Assembly (NCBI RefSeq): GCF_010093595.1
Contig: NW_022985455.1
Coordinates: 474,898 to 538,897, forward strand
Direction: 5' to 3'
DNA from: Mytilinidion resinicola
Lineage: Eukaryota > Ascomycota > Dothideomycetes > Mytilinidiales > Mytilinidiaceae
DNA: 64,000 nucleotides
The translations under genes were made by a program, and so were the position numbers. Below, one piece after another: positions 22,050-33,504 of the stretch (position 1 is the first letter of the stretch; every line of letters begins with the position of its first letter). A model generated the notes under the pieces. That model worked only from the letters and a program-made list of their open reading frames with translations. It did not search any database and was not told the DNA's origin.

Positions 22050-23666
22050 TCATCCTTTACGTTGAGTTTCGTCCACATTTTTCGTGTCGGCTTCCTCCGA
22101 TTCGGTCCTCCTCATGTTCTCTAACAACTTCTTCCTACAAATCTGGCCATGGACTTTTAGGCCCCAGTAGTGGATCTTCCTAACAAGTGCCATCAGATAT
22201 TCGCAGCCGCCTTCCCCACCGCAGGAGCCGGACGCAATGCAGGTCATCTGACACCCCGCCCATTTGTCGTTCTTCAGAGTGGCGTCAGTACAGTATAGCT
22301 TCCATTCGTCCTGATTGATCTGATTGAATGCAAAGGCGTAATGACGCAGCTGGACGGTTTGCTGCTCGGTTTGCTGCTCGGTTTGCTGCTCGGTTTGCTG
22401 CTCGGTTTGCTGCTCGGTTTGCTGCTCGGTTTGCTGCTCGGTTTGCTGCTCGGTTTCCATTAACTGATAGCAGTTGAATACCGCCCTCGCAGACGCGATA
22501 GCAAGGCGGTGAATAGCTGCTAAGGAGGCCTCGTTGCCGCTCCGAAAGTCAATGGTGAGGTACGGGAAGAAAGCCCGCCTCTCAAACACAGCAGTGTACT
22601 CCGCTGCCATGAGTCGCAAGTCGTTGCCCAGCGTCTCGAGGGAGATGCAATAAATAATCTCCGGACAGACCTCCCATGAGAATGATGGCTCGGCTGACAA
22701 TGTAGTACTCTTGTAAGTTTGTGCGTCGGGAAGTTTTTCGCGCTTTCCCTCGGTTAAAGCTTCTCCTCGGCCTGAAGCAATGGCTATAGGGATAGACGAA
22801 ACGCTCGGTATGAGAGGTGGGTTGAGTAGCGCCTCGTCTGGCTTCAGCGCGAATCTCGAGAGGCGTGTGGGCGCCAGCTTTCTTCCGTGCGCATCCTGTA
22901 ACTCGTCCGGAAAGAACTGGCGTTTCGCAAGGTCTACGTACTCTGCATCGTTGCTCTTGTGCTGCAGCAAGAGCATGTACTTCTCCCGGATGAGCTTTGT
23001 CGTCTCGGACTCCTCCTTAAGCCATATATGCCTGAGGTAACTGTACTGAGCCATGTTGGGTTCTTCCAAGTACTTACCTACGGGGTCTGTAAGCTTGGGC
23101 TTATTGACAATCGTGATCCCATGGGGCCGCAGTACCATCATCGGAAAGCTGTCGCTGCCAAAAGTGGGCATGATTTTAGGCGCGATTTCCTTCCGTTTCG
23201 TGGCCATGACAGTTTTCCACAAGTCTGTAATAAAGCCGCTGTCTACGTCGGGAATACAAAAGTCCGGTTCGGCGTCAGATGCGGCTGCCGGATCGGGGCT
23301 GGTGATTTGAGCTCGAAGATGTGGGAGAAGCTGCGAGGCAGGAGACTTATAGGAGCTTGAAGGTTTGCCATGCGTGAAAGGATTGTCTGCCGGCTCGGTT
23401 CGTGGAAGATTGTGGTCGCTTGACATTGTTTGTGAAGGTAAAGTGGGAGATTGTGGCTGCTGCTGCTGCACAAAGGGGCGAGTCAATCCACTATTCCTCA
23501 TGTCTTCGAATTCTCCAGGAGTGCTTTGAATGTTGCCTGGGATGCCAGCATGACTTGGAGTTTCTATGGTGTTGTTAAGGGACCCGGTAGACATGTTTGG
23601 GGTGATACTAGTCTTTGACGCGTCCAGATTTTGGTCTTGATTAGCCTGCGGCGAGGAGACATCCAT
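22050..23666 (-). CDS. DUF7924-like / PD-(D/E)XK-related fungal protein
   Basis: One uninterrupted frame of 538 residues from ATG 23666. The first 150 residues are disordered and Ser/Pro/Gln-rich. The C-terminal 300 carry the pattern I associate with fungal DUF7924-type proteins: FFPYLTIDFRSGNEASL, an ASARAVFNCYQL helix, a beta strand EWKLYCTDA and KIHYWGLKVHGQIC near the end. That fold is thought to be nuclease-related, but the E-x-K expected after the strand is replaced here by D-F-R, so catalytic activity is doubtful. A perfect TEQQ tandem repeat interrupts the domain between the helix and the next strand. Family assignment is from memory and needs a profile search. Confidence 0.65.
   Translation of the reverse strand: MDVSSPQANQDQNLDASKTSITPNMSTGSLNNTIETPSHAGIPGNIQSTPGEFEDMRNSGLTRPFVQQQQPQSPTLPSQTMSSDHNLPRTEPADNPFTHGKPSSSYKSPASQLLPHLRAQITSPDPAAASDAEPDFCIPDVDSGFITDLWKTVMATKRKEIAPKIMPTFGSDSFPMMVLRPHGITIVNKPKLTDPVGKYLEEPNMAQYSYLRHIWLKEESETTKLIREKYMLLLQHKSNDAEYVDLAKRQFFPDELQDAHGRKLAPTRLSRFALKPDEALLNPPLIPSVSSIPIAIASGRGEALTEGKREKLPDAQTYKSTTLSAEPSFSWEVCPEIIYCISLETLGNDLRLMAAEYTAVFERRAFFPYLTIDFRSGNEASLAAIHRLAIASARAVFNCYQLMETEQQTEQQTEQQTEQQTEQQTEQQTEQQTEQQTVQLRHYAFAFNQINQDEWKLYCTDATLKNDKWAGCQMTCIASGSCGGEGGCEYLMALVRKIHYWGLKVHGQICRKKLLENMRRTESEEADTKNVDETQRKG
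22356..22454 (-). repeat. 12-bp coding tandem repeat (8 x TEQQ)
   Basis: Eight consecutive near-identical units of GGTTTGCTGCTC (plus strand) encode Thr-Glu-Gln-Gln on the minus strand. Units are in frame so copy-number change keeps the gene open. The lack of synonymous drift suggests a recent expansion. Confidence 0.9.
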
Positions 23667-23869
23667 GGCAGGCTGCACCTCGGTGAGTTGTAGGTGTCTA
23701 GGAAGCCAGTGGGTGTATTGTGGGTGTGGTGTAGGTGGAGGTGGTGCTGATAGGTGGAGTTAGTGGAAATGGAGGTGTGCTTTTATAGTACACACTATGC
23801 TGTCCGGTAGAAAGGGGTGCGGAGCACTTTGCAGATTCACCCACAGCAAAATATTCACCTCGCAATACA

Positions 23870-26800
23870 GCATTAAAGCATTCTGGTGTTGCGCCCATCA
23901 CTGCACCCGCCACCACGCCCGCCGCCACTCCCGTTGCCGCCGACGCGAGGTCTCCCCCTTTTCCCCCGAGGACCCCCTTTTAGCGGCTTTTCCACGACAC
24001 CCTCCACCAGTCCCTCGACACGCTCTACTAGTCCGTCGACAACCCCCAATAGTCTCTTGACACCCTCCACCGGTCCCTCAGTACCCTCCACCAGTCCCTC
24101 AACACTCGCTCCGGCGGCCGCGCCGGTTGCAAACGAAGCCGTTGCCGCGACCGTTGCCCTTGCAGCAGCGGCTATAAGTCCTTTAGCAATCCCGTACCCC
24201 ATCAACGCCGACGCTCCTTGGGTTGCAGTTATCACAAACATCCGTCTTGGTTCTGCCGCTTAGATACTCGCCCTTGGCAGCGGCTCCGGCAACATTACTA
24301 ACGGAGGTGATTGTGAGGATCATACTAGTAGTGCCGAGGATCGCGATGCCCTTGACGACCTTAGACGCAGACAGCATTAACGACCGAGTTGAAATTGAGG
24401 TGCCGGCCGCGTCGTTAGGGCTTTGCGGCTAGCGGCAACAGCTGCGACCGCTTCGTTGATAATGCTAGGCTTGATTCCTTCGGGGAGAATATTCTGCAGA
24501 AACCCATTGGCTTCAGCACTGGCAATTTCGGCTATACCGATGTTGTAACTCGTTCCAGGCTCCGCGTGCTCGAGGTTCGTGGCAGCCCTCGCTATCTGCT
24601 CCCCCCAGCCTTCCATTCTCTCGGCGTCCTTGCTGCCTGAGCGCAAGTTGCCTTTTTTTTGTGAAGAATGTTTTGAGCGGGACCAGCTTGTTCAACTCGC
24701 GGAAAACAATGTCCAACCTTGACTCATTCAGTATCCCCGGTGCTGCCCCAATTTCTTGCTGAAACTGGATCCCGCCCCGAGCCGGGTTGTCGTTCTGGAG
24801 CTTGACGCCAAAGTCTTGACCTGCACGCGGTCCATATACATTGGAGAGCGTGTTACTTCTTAACAAGCCTTGTTTCATACTATTCGCTTTCTCTGCCAGC
24901 TCGCCTATCTGTTGTTGTGTTTCTAGGACCTCAGTGTCCTATTCAGTTGATTCATTTATTAGTGAGCCCCTTTGGTTCGTCCATTGGTGGGCCTCCTTTG
25001 GCCTTAGTACCGCCAGGGTCGGAAAGTATGATGGAATTTAACCGCGAATATTGGTAGAGATTCAGACCGTCCACGGCTCCTTTTAGATCGGCGGAGGTGA
25101 ATCTCCCCAGCCACGCAACATAATATCGGGCTCCCAAGTGGTACAATCCGCTCTCATCGAGTTCCTTCCCGAGGAAGCGGTATCTTTTGGGAACTTCGGT
25201 TTAAGAGTACGAGGAACGAACGGAAGAAACCCCGTGCGCAGTGTATTCTTTGCATGTAAGTGTTTGCGTTTCAGTCCACTTCTACTGTTGAGGATCCCTG
25301 GTGATTCGCCAATTGGTAATAATAAACTCTCCTAGGAGTTTGCGGCTCGGCACCAATAGTTTGGTGGTCGATAAGGAGCAAACAACTGCCAGACTCCGCG
25401 ATGCTTAGACTGTGAACCTCTAGCATGACTTCTCTGCTTGAGTTGTAGTAACGGAACGCTTTAAATACGCCACCAATATAGATAGTCTTGTCGACTGGGG
25501 CGGAATTATGTTTAGTAGACATTTCCTCGGTGATTTATCGCACTCGGAGGCCAGTGGAATTGTAGCGGTAACGCATTATTTCCTGGGAAACCGGATCACT
25601 GGAGTCTCTTTGAGCTGAGGATAGCACCAGCTTGTCCTAGTAATTGTACTCTATTGTTGGGACGCTTGGAATTGCGATTATAGAACCGGTGATGCCATCG
25701 CGACCATTGTAGTGGTATTTCTTGATACGGCTTTTGATCTTGGTGCAACTGAGACGATTCTTCTTCTCCGAAGGGATAATGGAGCTTGGCTCGTCGTATT
25801 CATAGTGTCTTGTCCATGAGCGACTTTCTCCTGGGGTTTCATCATGAAGCTTGAGGATATTTCCCTGAGAGCCGTATTCGAAGCATTTGATATAGCGAGT
25901 CAAGGCCTCGCTATTGTTTGAATGCTCGCCCGTCATATCACCCATAACCACTGCGCCCTGTTGCCATAAGAATTGACAGCGCTCTGAACTAGCAAGTGGT
26001 ATTTGTTGTAAGTGTAAAATGACTCAGTGGGTTCCGACTTGGTGTGCCAAGGCGTACGAGAACGATGAATTATATAGAAATGCCTCTTTACATATTGAAG
26101 TTCCTGTTTAGATAAGTCCTTCGAATTTGGCGAATAGAAGGCATTACCTCCCTTGGACCACCACCTATTATCGCCAGGGAATCTAATATAGGTGCCTTTA
26201 ACGTGGAAGAGGTTGTTAATCTCCGAATTCTTCAACTTCCCTGCTAAAACGTATTTCTGAACTTAGGCATCGGTAAAAACGAGGCTGTAATTTCGCAATG
26301 GTAACACTATTGATTCAATAACCCCAAGTGGTAGTGCCCCTGAAAGATCGTTCTTTTGGAAGATTGTTCGAGATTTCTTTAGCATCCAGCAATGTGGGCT
26401 TGTAGTGGACGGATATAGACCATTGAAGTTTTCGAATAGGACATCAAACTTTCCGGATGGCAAGACCTCTACCATCTGCACAGCAGCTTCGAATGGAACC
26501 CACGAAGAATTCAGGTCTCGGAACCTTATAGAGGTCATCAGGTCAACGATTTCAAAGCCGCTGGACTGTGCACTAGTAGGTAAAACGTATGTTTCGGGCG
26601 TATCAATTATGTTGGTATATATTGCGTGAGTGTATATAGTGTATAAGCGGCGCTGCCTTTAGCGATTAGGGCTGTTAAGGATTGGGTTTGGGTAGTTATA
26701 TTGTCGACCGTAGTTGATAGCTGCCTTTCTTAAATTATCCCGAACTAGTCAACTTAGAGTGTTGTTGAATGTGTGATTCTGGAATCCAGCAGCGATTTCA

Positions 26801-27180
26801 ACCCAACCTTAAAGACTTTCTGGTTGTAGAGCATTCCTTTGCATGGACAAAGAATACCGCGTGCTTATTATTAGATAGAGGCTGAAGCTGTTCGATTACG
26901 AAATTTGACTGAGAGACGGTGACGGGAATGCCTTAAGCTTGGATCCGTCCATAGAGTAAGTACACCTCGCTGCGAAGAGGCAAGCCTTTTAACGCGCGGT
27001 AGGCTTCGAGCTGCTCCTAATAGACGGAATTGTAGGGAATCCATTCCGACCTTGTTCGCAACGAAGTAGGAAGGGTTGTTTCAGCGAGATTAATATTGGC
27101 CAAGTCCGGATTAAGGTCTAGAGTCTGAAAATATTAATGGCGGCAGTATCTTGTTAGGCAGCTATCGTCCCGATATTAAC
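23870..27180 (-). pseudogene. Tc-toxin / RHS-repeat protein remnant (TcB-TcC-like)
   Basis: Successive minus-strand fragments, in order from 27.1 kb down, match the bacterial insecticidal Tc toxin B/C component. They are a RALKGLPLRSEVY block with FVIEQLQP (26.8-27.1 kb), LPLRNYSLVF (26.3 kb), a RRSRTPW-like and YNKYHLLV stretch (26.0 kb), an RHS-type strand FEYGSQGNILKL (25.9 kb), VYYYQLANHQGS (25.3 kb), and the RHS core LGARYYVAWLGRF with DGLNLYQYSR (25.1 kb). A variable C-terminal region follows (24.9-23.9 kb) with a hydrophobic segment. In the known system TcB/TcC forms a cocoon enclosing the cleaved toxic C-terminus. Here the frame is broken many times by stops and shifts, and the SpvB-type N-terminus is absent. 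Bacterial origin by transfer into the fungus is the likely history. Confidence 0.8.
23999..24107 (-). repeat. Degenerate minisatellite in the Tc/RHS C-terminal region
   Basis: Units around CCCTCCACCAGTCCCTCGAC recur about five times with drift. On the minus strand they encode Val-Glu-Gly-rich repeats (LVEGVE type) directly after an Ala-rich hydrophobic segment. Function unknown. Confidence 0.55.
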
Positions 27181-27825
27181 CTGTATGATACCACCACTTT
27201 TTCAAACCAGGGGGAATGTGAGAATCTTTGACACTCGAGTTCTCGTTCGTGTCAGTTTCCGGGCTGGTGCTGGGCAACGGGACGATGCCACCGTCGTCCC
27301 TATAGCGCCTGAGGGGAGGAGGTGCTCTATGTCGCTCGGGAATGTCCTCGTGAACTCCGGCAAGGTCGGGACCACGTTCTCGTTGTTGATTATCTCCATG
27401 CTCGTGTCGTGAACTAGCTAGCGTTGAAGCTCGCATCATGCGCCGGTTCTGAGCCCTAGCGGATCGTCGTCATGCTCATGATCAACAAGAGCTTCTCGGC
27501 GGTGCTCAACTTCTCATACGCGCTGCGGGACACGCGTCCCGACCCGCTGCTGACGATGCTGGAGGAGCTCTTCGCAGATCTGTCTCTTGAAGGTGATGAC
27601 CTGCTCTCTCCGCTTCCGCACGAGCCTCTACTCAAGTCGAACTCCACCGACCTAGTCGTGCCCGTAGTAGAACTTCTAGTTCTTGCACATGATCGTGTTC
27701 GCTCTATGAGCTAGTACCGAGACAGCTCGCTCGCCGGTTTTGGGTCCGAGCATAAGCGAGGTCTGATCGTCTTCAAGGAGATGAGGTTTAATCGTCGTCA
27801 TGCCCGTAGACGTTGGGGTGACCAT

Positions 27826-28389
27826 CTACTTACTTGTGCTGGGTGGATGGCCGACGTTGAACCCCTCCTCCCCCTCTCCAACCGCCTTCTCCCTCATGGT
27901 CTTCATCATCTCGTCCCTGACCATCATCAGGGACTTCCCCAGCCTGTTTTCACCCCACCGCTTCCGGTTGACCAGCGCATGGGTGGCATCGAACTCAATC
28001 CACCAGATGCGGTTGTAGGGGCTGGCCTCCACCAATACCTTGTTCCCGGTGCTCACCAGGATCCTCATGAGCCTCTCGTTCTGCGTGAACTTGCAGGAGT
28101 TGACGCCCGCGACTATCCTCACGCACTCGTTATCCCAAACCTCGGGGACGAAGCTCCTCACCATCCTGCCCAACTTCTTGTGCTCGCTGGGCTGGGACTG
28201 GGGCGTGCTGAGCATCATGTTCGCCATCTCGGTGTCGTTGAACAGCATGGCCTTCGAGTACATCATGAACTGCTCCGCGGTCATGAACGTCTTCCCGTCG
28301 TGAGTAAAGGGCGAGCGGGTCCACTGGCTAAGCTCCACGTACTCCCTCGACATCTTCTAGCAGAAGATGTGGCCGATCTCGTGCGTCAT
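27826..28389 (-). pseudogene. NADAR / YbiA-like N-glycosidase gene with early nonsense codon
   Basis: The frame from ATG 28353 gives 175 residues with the NADAR signatures ELSQW, FMTAEQFMMYSKAMLF, a KLGRMVRSF block and LVEASPYNRIWWIEF near the end, close to full domain length. Directly upstream in frame, MTHEIGHIFC precedes a TAG at 28357-28359 where homologs probably have Gln, so the original start was likely 28389. The 175-residue form may still fold, since only the first strand is lost. Known members hydrolyse N-glycosidic bonds of riboflavin intermediates or remove ADP-ribose from guanine in DNA. Codon use is GC-rich at third positions compared with flanking sequence, consistent with recent transfer. 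Confidence 0.72.
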
Positions 28390-30454
28390 TCTCGTACCTC
28401 CAAAAGTGGTCTGTTGTTGGCAGTGATGAGCTGACCGAGTCGCGAGTGGGACCGTCGCGGTCAATGGTGAGGACCTGAGGCCGGCTGCGCGCCCGAGCCG
28501 CTAGCTAGACCATGGTCTTGAGTTGCACATCCTCACGACGACGTGCCCGCTCTCATCCTCCTCCTCGATTCGTGGACGAAGAGCAGTTGCGACACGCTGT
28601 TCATGCCCACGGTCACAGGGCCCATTTGTAGAGCGTATTGAGGGCGTCCGCCATCTTGAGTATCGAGAAGGAAGATTGCGGAATGGGAGTGGTGATGTTT
28701 TCGATGAGCTTGGAACAGTCGGCGCTTCATTCTTTCTTTCGACAAAGCTTGGATGTCACGGAATTAGACGTCTTGTTTCTGAGCTCGGCCTAGCTTTAAT
28801 CACTGCATCTCGTCGCAACTCCACACCACGCCCTCCGCTTTCTGCACACGTCCAATTCTCCCAATCTCATCCAAGGAATACAGACATTGTGGGTGGCGGC
28901 GGTGAAAAGCTTCCCGGCCAGTGAGTGCACTCAATCCTCGGATTAACCGCCACAGACTTTCGTCCGGCATATCAACTGCCATCAGCCATTGCCTTCTATC
29001 ACTCTCACTAACATCTTCTCATGGACACATGGGATGGCGGGGTAGTCGAGGTACACCTCCCCAACCGCAGCGCTGGCAGCTGGCGTAGGAAGGGCAAAGG
29101 ATCAGTGAGGAAAGCATGAGTTGTATTGAGGTGCTAACGAGTGGCTATATAGTGAAGAGAGAATAGGGGTTGCAGGGGGCGAGCTGAGCATTCAGCTGAG
29201 GCGCGTAGATAGATGTACGTAAGAGCATTCTAACTGGCTGCCAAGCGCCTCTATCTTCGACATCATATCCTACTCCAACCAAATACTCACGCACCGCCCT
29301 TTAGGCTCTCCTCCCCAGAAAGGTGTCACAACCTACTAGGGCATCAATATGCAACACCCACATGCTACCACTTGACTCCGTTCAAAGCCCTTCCTGCTTA
29401 TCCAAAGCCCTACCAAAAAACTACCATACTTTTCTCAACCAACATCCAAAGCCAACCCATCTCCCTCCAAACTTCTTGTTAAAATAATAGAAGTCCTCCC
29501 TTTCGAAATTTTGAACACAACCTAAACCCACCAATCTCAACATGCTAATGTTTGAATCCTTTTCAAAACTCACCCACTATCGATTAGCTGGGACCGATAC
29601 AGTATTGACCAGATTGAATAGGCGGCTCTAAAAACACGACATCGCGCTGAGTATTCGATCAAGTTCTCTGACTTTATTTCCATGGTTTAATTGATCAGCT
29701 TATCAAAGCCCAGGATTCTGGTTTCGATTATCCTAACTGGCTGTTTAGAGGAGCGATTGAAGTAAAACGGGACGTGGAAACTGGCTCAATACCATCTTTA
29801 GACAAATTCTGAGCAAGCTCCTCCGCGTCACGTTACTCTCCTTTTACAACACCTATATATACACGAACTACGTACCCGATACAAACTTATGTCTTCCTCA
29901 CAATTCTCTTAAGCATCAATTTGCTATCTCACATCAACAGACTAATATATACTGTAATTTCCCTGAAAAGATTTTGCATCTTCATCTTCACCTTACTCTC
30001 CTCCATTCTCTTCCTTACATGCGTCACATTCCTTACATCCCCCACTTTCTTTTTCTTCGTCTCCGTCTTCGTCTTCGCCTTCGTCATCGTCTTCTTCCTC
30101 AATGAGTTTGCGCCGGGCGTATAAATCCGGCGGCACAAAGCTCGTCTGCGCCATAGAGAGGAGACAGCCTCTTCAGCTGCCATTGACTAAACCCATAGTC
30201 CGTGCCTCCGTCATGACCAACACTCCGCAGCTTTATGATCTTCTTGTCTCCGTCTCCTCGCTAGTAGACACCTTGTATAAGATTACAAGTAGCAGTTATA
30301 AGAGGTGCCAGATTCTTTTGCAGCGCCACGTCAGCTCGCGGTGCATCAGTGACCTCCTCTGCTTGTCTGGCCTGCAATAGTATAGGCACTGTAAAAAGGA
30401 TCGGGCGACCATGAAGGCCAGGCATCCAGCCTCTATTGCAGCCGTCAACTCCCG
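28390..30454. other. Gene-poor interval
   Basis: About 2 kb with stops in all frames. A short minus-strand stretch near 29110-28985 reads AVGEVYLDYPAIPCVHEKM and could be a coding relic, unassigned. Pyrimidine-rich sequence near 29.9-30.1 kb gives long but uninformative frames. Confidence 0.4.
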
Positions 30455-33236
30455 AGAGATTCCTTCGCAGGTCTGTGGCTGACGAACGACACAATCCGTA
30501 ACAACATCGTGTTCGGTAGTTCCTACGGTGATGAACGATACAAGGCGGTCGTAGAAGCTTGCGCTCTCGGTCTTGATTTGCAAGCCCTAGCCGACGGTGA
30601 TCTCACACGTGTTGGGAGCGCGGTGTATCTCTCTCTGGAGGCCAAAAGCAGCAAATTGCCCTGGCTCGAGCTGTCTATTCAAATGCGTATCACCTTGTTC
30701 TTGACGACTGTCTAAGCGCCGTAGATTCCCACACCGGTACATGGATCTTCGAAAAATGCCTGAATGGGCCGTTGATGAATGGACGAACAGTCAATCTGGC
30801 AACCCATAACATAGCACTCACCGGAACCGATGCTATCTTTATCGTTGTGCTGGAGGGGAAGGTAATAGCATCGGGCAGCCCGGGCGAGATCAAGCGCTCA
30901 ACAAAGCTTCCCCAGTTTTGGGGACCCCGTAACCAAGAAATTGACCAATTCAGACGCTCTCGGGACCCGGTGAATTCCTTCCAACCTAGCATAAAGCCAC
31001 TGCGACTCGAGAAGGCTAGCGTTGAGATTATTCAGCAAGACATCGCGGATGGCTTTGATGAAGACCTCTCTAACTCTAAAGAGATCCAAAGCGATGGCTC
31101 AATTCCGTGGCGAGCCGTCTTTCGGTATCTTCGCGCCATGGGCGGTTGGGTTTTTTGGCCATTCCTCGTTCTTGCTTTTGCTGGCCAGCAGTTCGGAGCC
31201 ATTGCTACGAATTGGTGGGTTCGAGTGCTGTGCAATGCATACATTACAGCTCGCCAGCAGACCGGTGCAGCCCCATCAGAGAGTACCCAAGGCATCAGCG
31301 TCGCATACTACAGGCTCTTCCTACGTCCGGTGACCTAGCGCTAAAATCAAGCTACAAAATTACCGTATAAGGTAGAATTTCCGGACGCCTCTAGGAGGGA
31401 ATAGCAGTCTCATAGCCAATCAGTATTCCGGCTAGTTTAGCATTAGCCCAGAAAAGGAGGTTGACCATGGTCGACTCAGTTTCCGCGCTAGGTCGTCGGA
31501 CGTAAAGAGAGCCTGTACTTTGGGATGTACGCGCTACTTATCGGTCTATCTCTTGTCGTTGGCCTGGCTAGATTGCTCTTAATATCCTACGGCTCGCTCC
31601 AAGCTTCCGAGAAAACGAGCCAGCAAAGAGAGAAACAGTGGCTCCCACGAGACCGAGTCGAAATGCGAGCCATCTCTCGGTGGCCGCAAGAAAGAATGAT
31701 GGCCGGTTTGCTTTGTCGACTCGAATGGAATTACCTACACGGTACTGACCAACGGTGCCATAAGCACGGATGGTGGTGATGCCAGAGAGCGTCTCGCCAA
31801 AATGTTGGAAGAGCGGCACACGTTATGTTGACTCCATTTGCCTGATCTTTCGTGTACCGGCAACGTAGACTGCACCAGTCATGTAATAAGAGATACCGAT
31901 GAAAACTCCGGGTACAAGGAACGCAGGAGTGATGATGACAATAAGGGTGATGATACCGAGCAGTGCCACAGGAAAATGTGAAGTAGCAACTGCCATGACT
32001 GCCAGGTCCTGATCCACTGCTTGCATGTCTTGTGAGCAATGATTGACGATTTCCCCGAAACTTGTCTTATCGAAAAAGGCGAAAGTCGCGTTCATGACAT
32101 TTTTCGTGAGTATAATGTGGATGCTGGATCTCGAACGTAGAAAATTTGAATTCAGGAGCAATTGGGCTGAGCATGTCTTAGCCATTGTATTCTCGGAACA
32201 TGTCCTCCGGCTCATCCGGTATTACATGGCAAATCTACAAAACACGATAGCGTAAGTTCATGACTCCCTAAGTCTCGCACAATGTTGAATGGTTGACTTG
32301 TTCTTGGTTTCTCCTAGTTTGCGACGTGTTCAAGAGTATATGAATCTGCCACAGGAAGCTCTGGCTGTCACCAAAGATGTTCATCTACCAGAAATTTGGC
32401 CAAGCAAAGGTGCAGTCCAGTACGAAGGCGTCTCCGCTCGCTATGCCCCTGGCATGGATCCAGTGCTTCGCAATGTCAGTTTCACTGTCAATCCTAATGA
32501 GCGGGTAGGAATCGTTGGTCGCACTGGCGCGGCCAAGTCAAGCCTAGCTCTCACCCTCCTGCGCGGCTTGGAGGCTGAGAGTGGACACACTCGGATAGAC
32601 AACGTAGATACGAAGGAAGTGGGACTTCGAGACCTCCGTCGTAGACTGGCCATTGTTCCTCAGGACCCTACGCTCTTCGCAGGCACGCTGCGATTCAATC
32701 TGGATCCGTTCAGCGAACAGTCCGACAATGAGATGCTAGCGGCTTTGAAAAGCGTTGGTCTACAGGACCCAGTGGATGATAGTGATGAATCCGCGGATAC
32801 AACACTGCACCGTAACAAGTTCACCGATCTTTCATTCACGCTTGCGGAATCTGGTTCCAACATATTGTAAGGCCAGAGACAACTTGTCTGCATCGCCCGC
32901 TCTCTTCTCAAAACACCCAAGATTGTGATTCTGGACGAAACCACTGCGTCGATTGACTACAACACGGACCTTAAAATTCAAGACTATGTGCGCAAATTGG
33001 ACTCCACCGTCATCATAACCGCTCATCGACTTCGAACCGTCATTGACTATGACCGCATAGTGGTGTTGGACGGTAATGAGGTGAAAGAGTGCGACCATCC
33101 GTGGAGGCTACTTCAAAACAAAAATGGCATATTCCATGGCATGTGCAAAGCGGCAAGTAACGGTGAGAATTTGTTTTCCTTAGCAGAAGCTGCGTGGCAC
33201 TCGGATCGTAGGATAAGGCTTTTAAATCGAAATTAA
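30455..33236 (+). pseudogene. ABC-C (MRP-type) transporter remnant, 5'-truncated and rearranged
   Basis: The remnant opens with nucleotide-binding domain 1 after its Walker A: NNIVFGSSYGDERYKAV, a shifted frame with ISLSGGQKQQIALARAVY, Walker B LVLDDCLSAVDSHTG and the switch loop LATHNIALTG. It continues to the second membrane domain and NBD2 (Walker A GRTGAAKSSLAL, Q-loop IVPQDPTLF, Walker B IVILDETTAS, ITAHRLRTV). The first membrane domain and Walker A of NBD1 are missing. The NBD2 signature motif, expected as LSQGQ, reads I-L-stop-G-Q because of TAA at 32868-32870. Frameshifts lie near 30610 and 31330, and an internal segment is on the opposite strand (separate entry). Intact relatives export drugs or conjugates at the plasma or vacuolar membrane; this copy cannot. 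Confidence 0.85.
31608..32135 (-). other. Inverted block of the second transmembrane domain of the ABC remnant
   Basis: Minus-strand coding here reads FAFFDKTSFGEIVNHCSQD, then DQDLAVMAVATSHF, a long hydrophobic run, GETLSGITTIRAYG and LAFRLGLVGATVSLFAG, all parts of the ABC-C second membrane domain. The sequences before (MYALLIGLSLVVGLARLLL) and after (FSEHVLRLIRYYMANLQN) are on the plus strand. Turning the block around would restore the canonical family order, so this is an in-place inversion of roughly 525 bases. Break points are approximate to about 20 bases. Confidence 0.8.
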
Positions 33237-33504
33237 AAGTCAAAGAGCTACGAGACCTGGGATATCATCACGAGCATCTATATAGGGCTTCATGCTCAGG
33301 TTGGGATTGGTCACCTTTATTTGCCGACACTTCCATTCTTTCGCAGCGGAAGAGGGCCATATTGAGATTCGAACCGCTGTTGGCATGTTCAAAAATTTCC
33401 CCTGAGGTTTCAGCACAACGATCCACTTCTTCCCGAAGGACAAGACCCCCGAGGCTCATCGACTTGCAGCAAGAGACTTCCAAAGCGTCCGAAGATTCGC
33501 ATGA

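Noticed and set aside
22356..22454. Tandem repeat resembling a CRISPR array
   Set aside because: Units are contiguous 12-mers without spacers and lie in a coding frame of a eukaryotic genome.
27176..27720. Small frames beside the NADAR gene as additional exons
   Set aside because: No matching splice signals or NADAR-family sequence beyond the domain end at 27826.
33360..33400. tRNA gene suggested by a GGTTCGAATC block on the minus strand
   Set aside because: No stem can be formed around it and no A box lies at the right distance.
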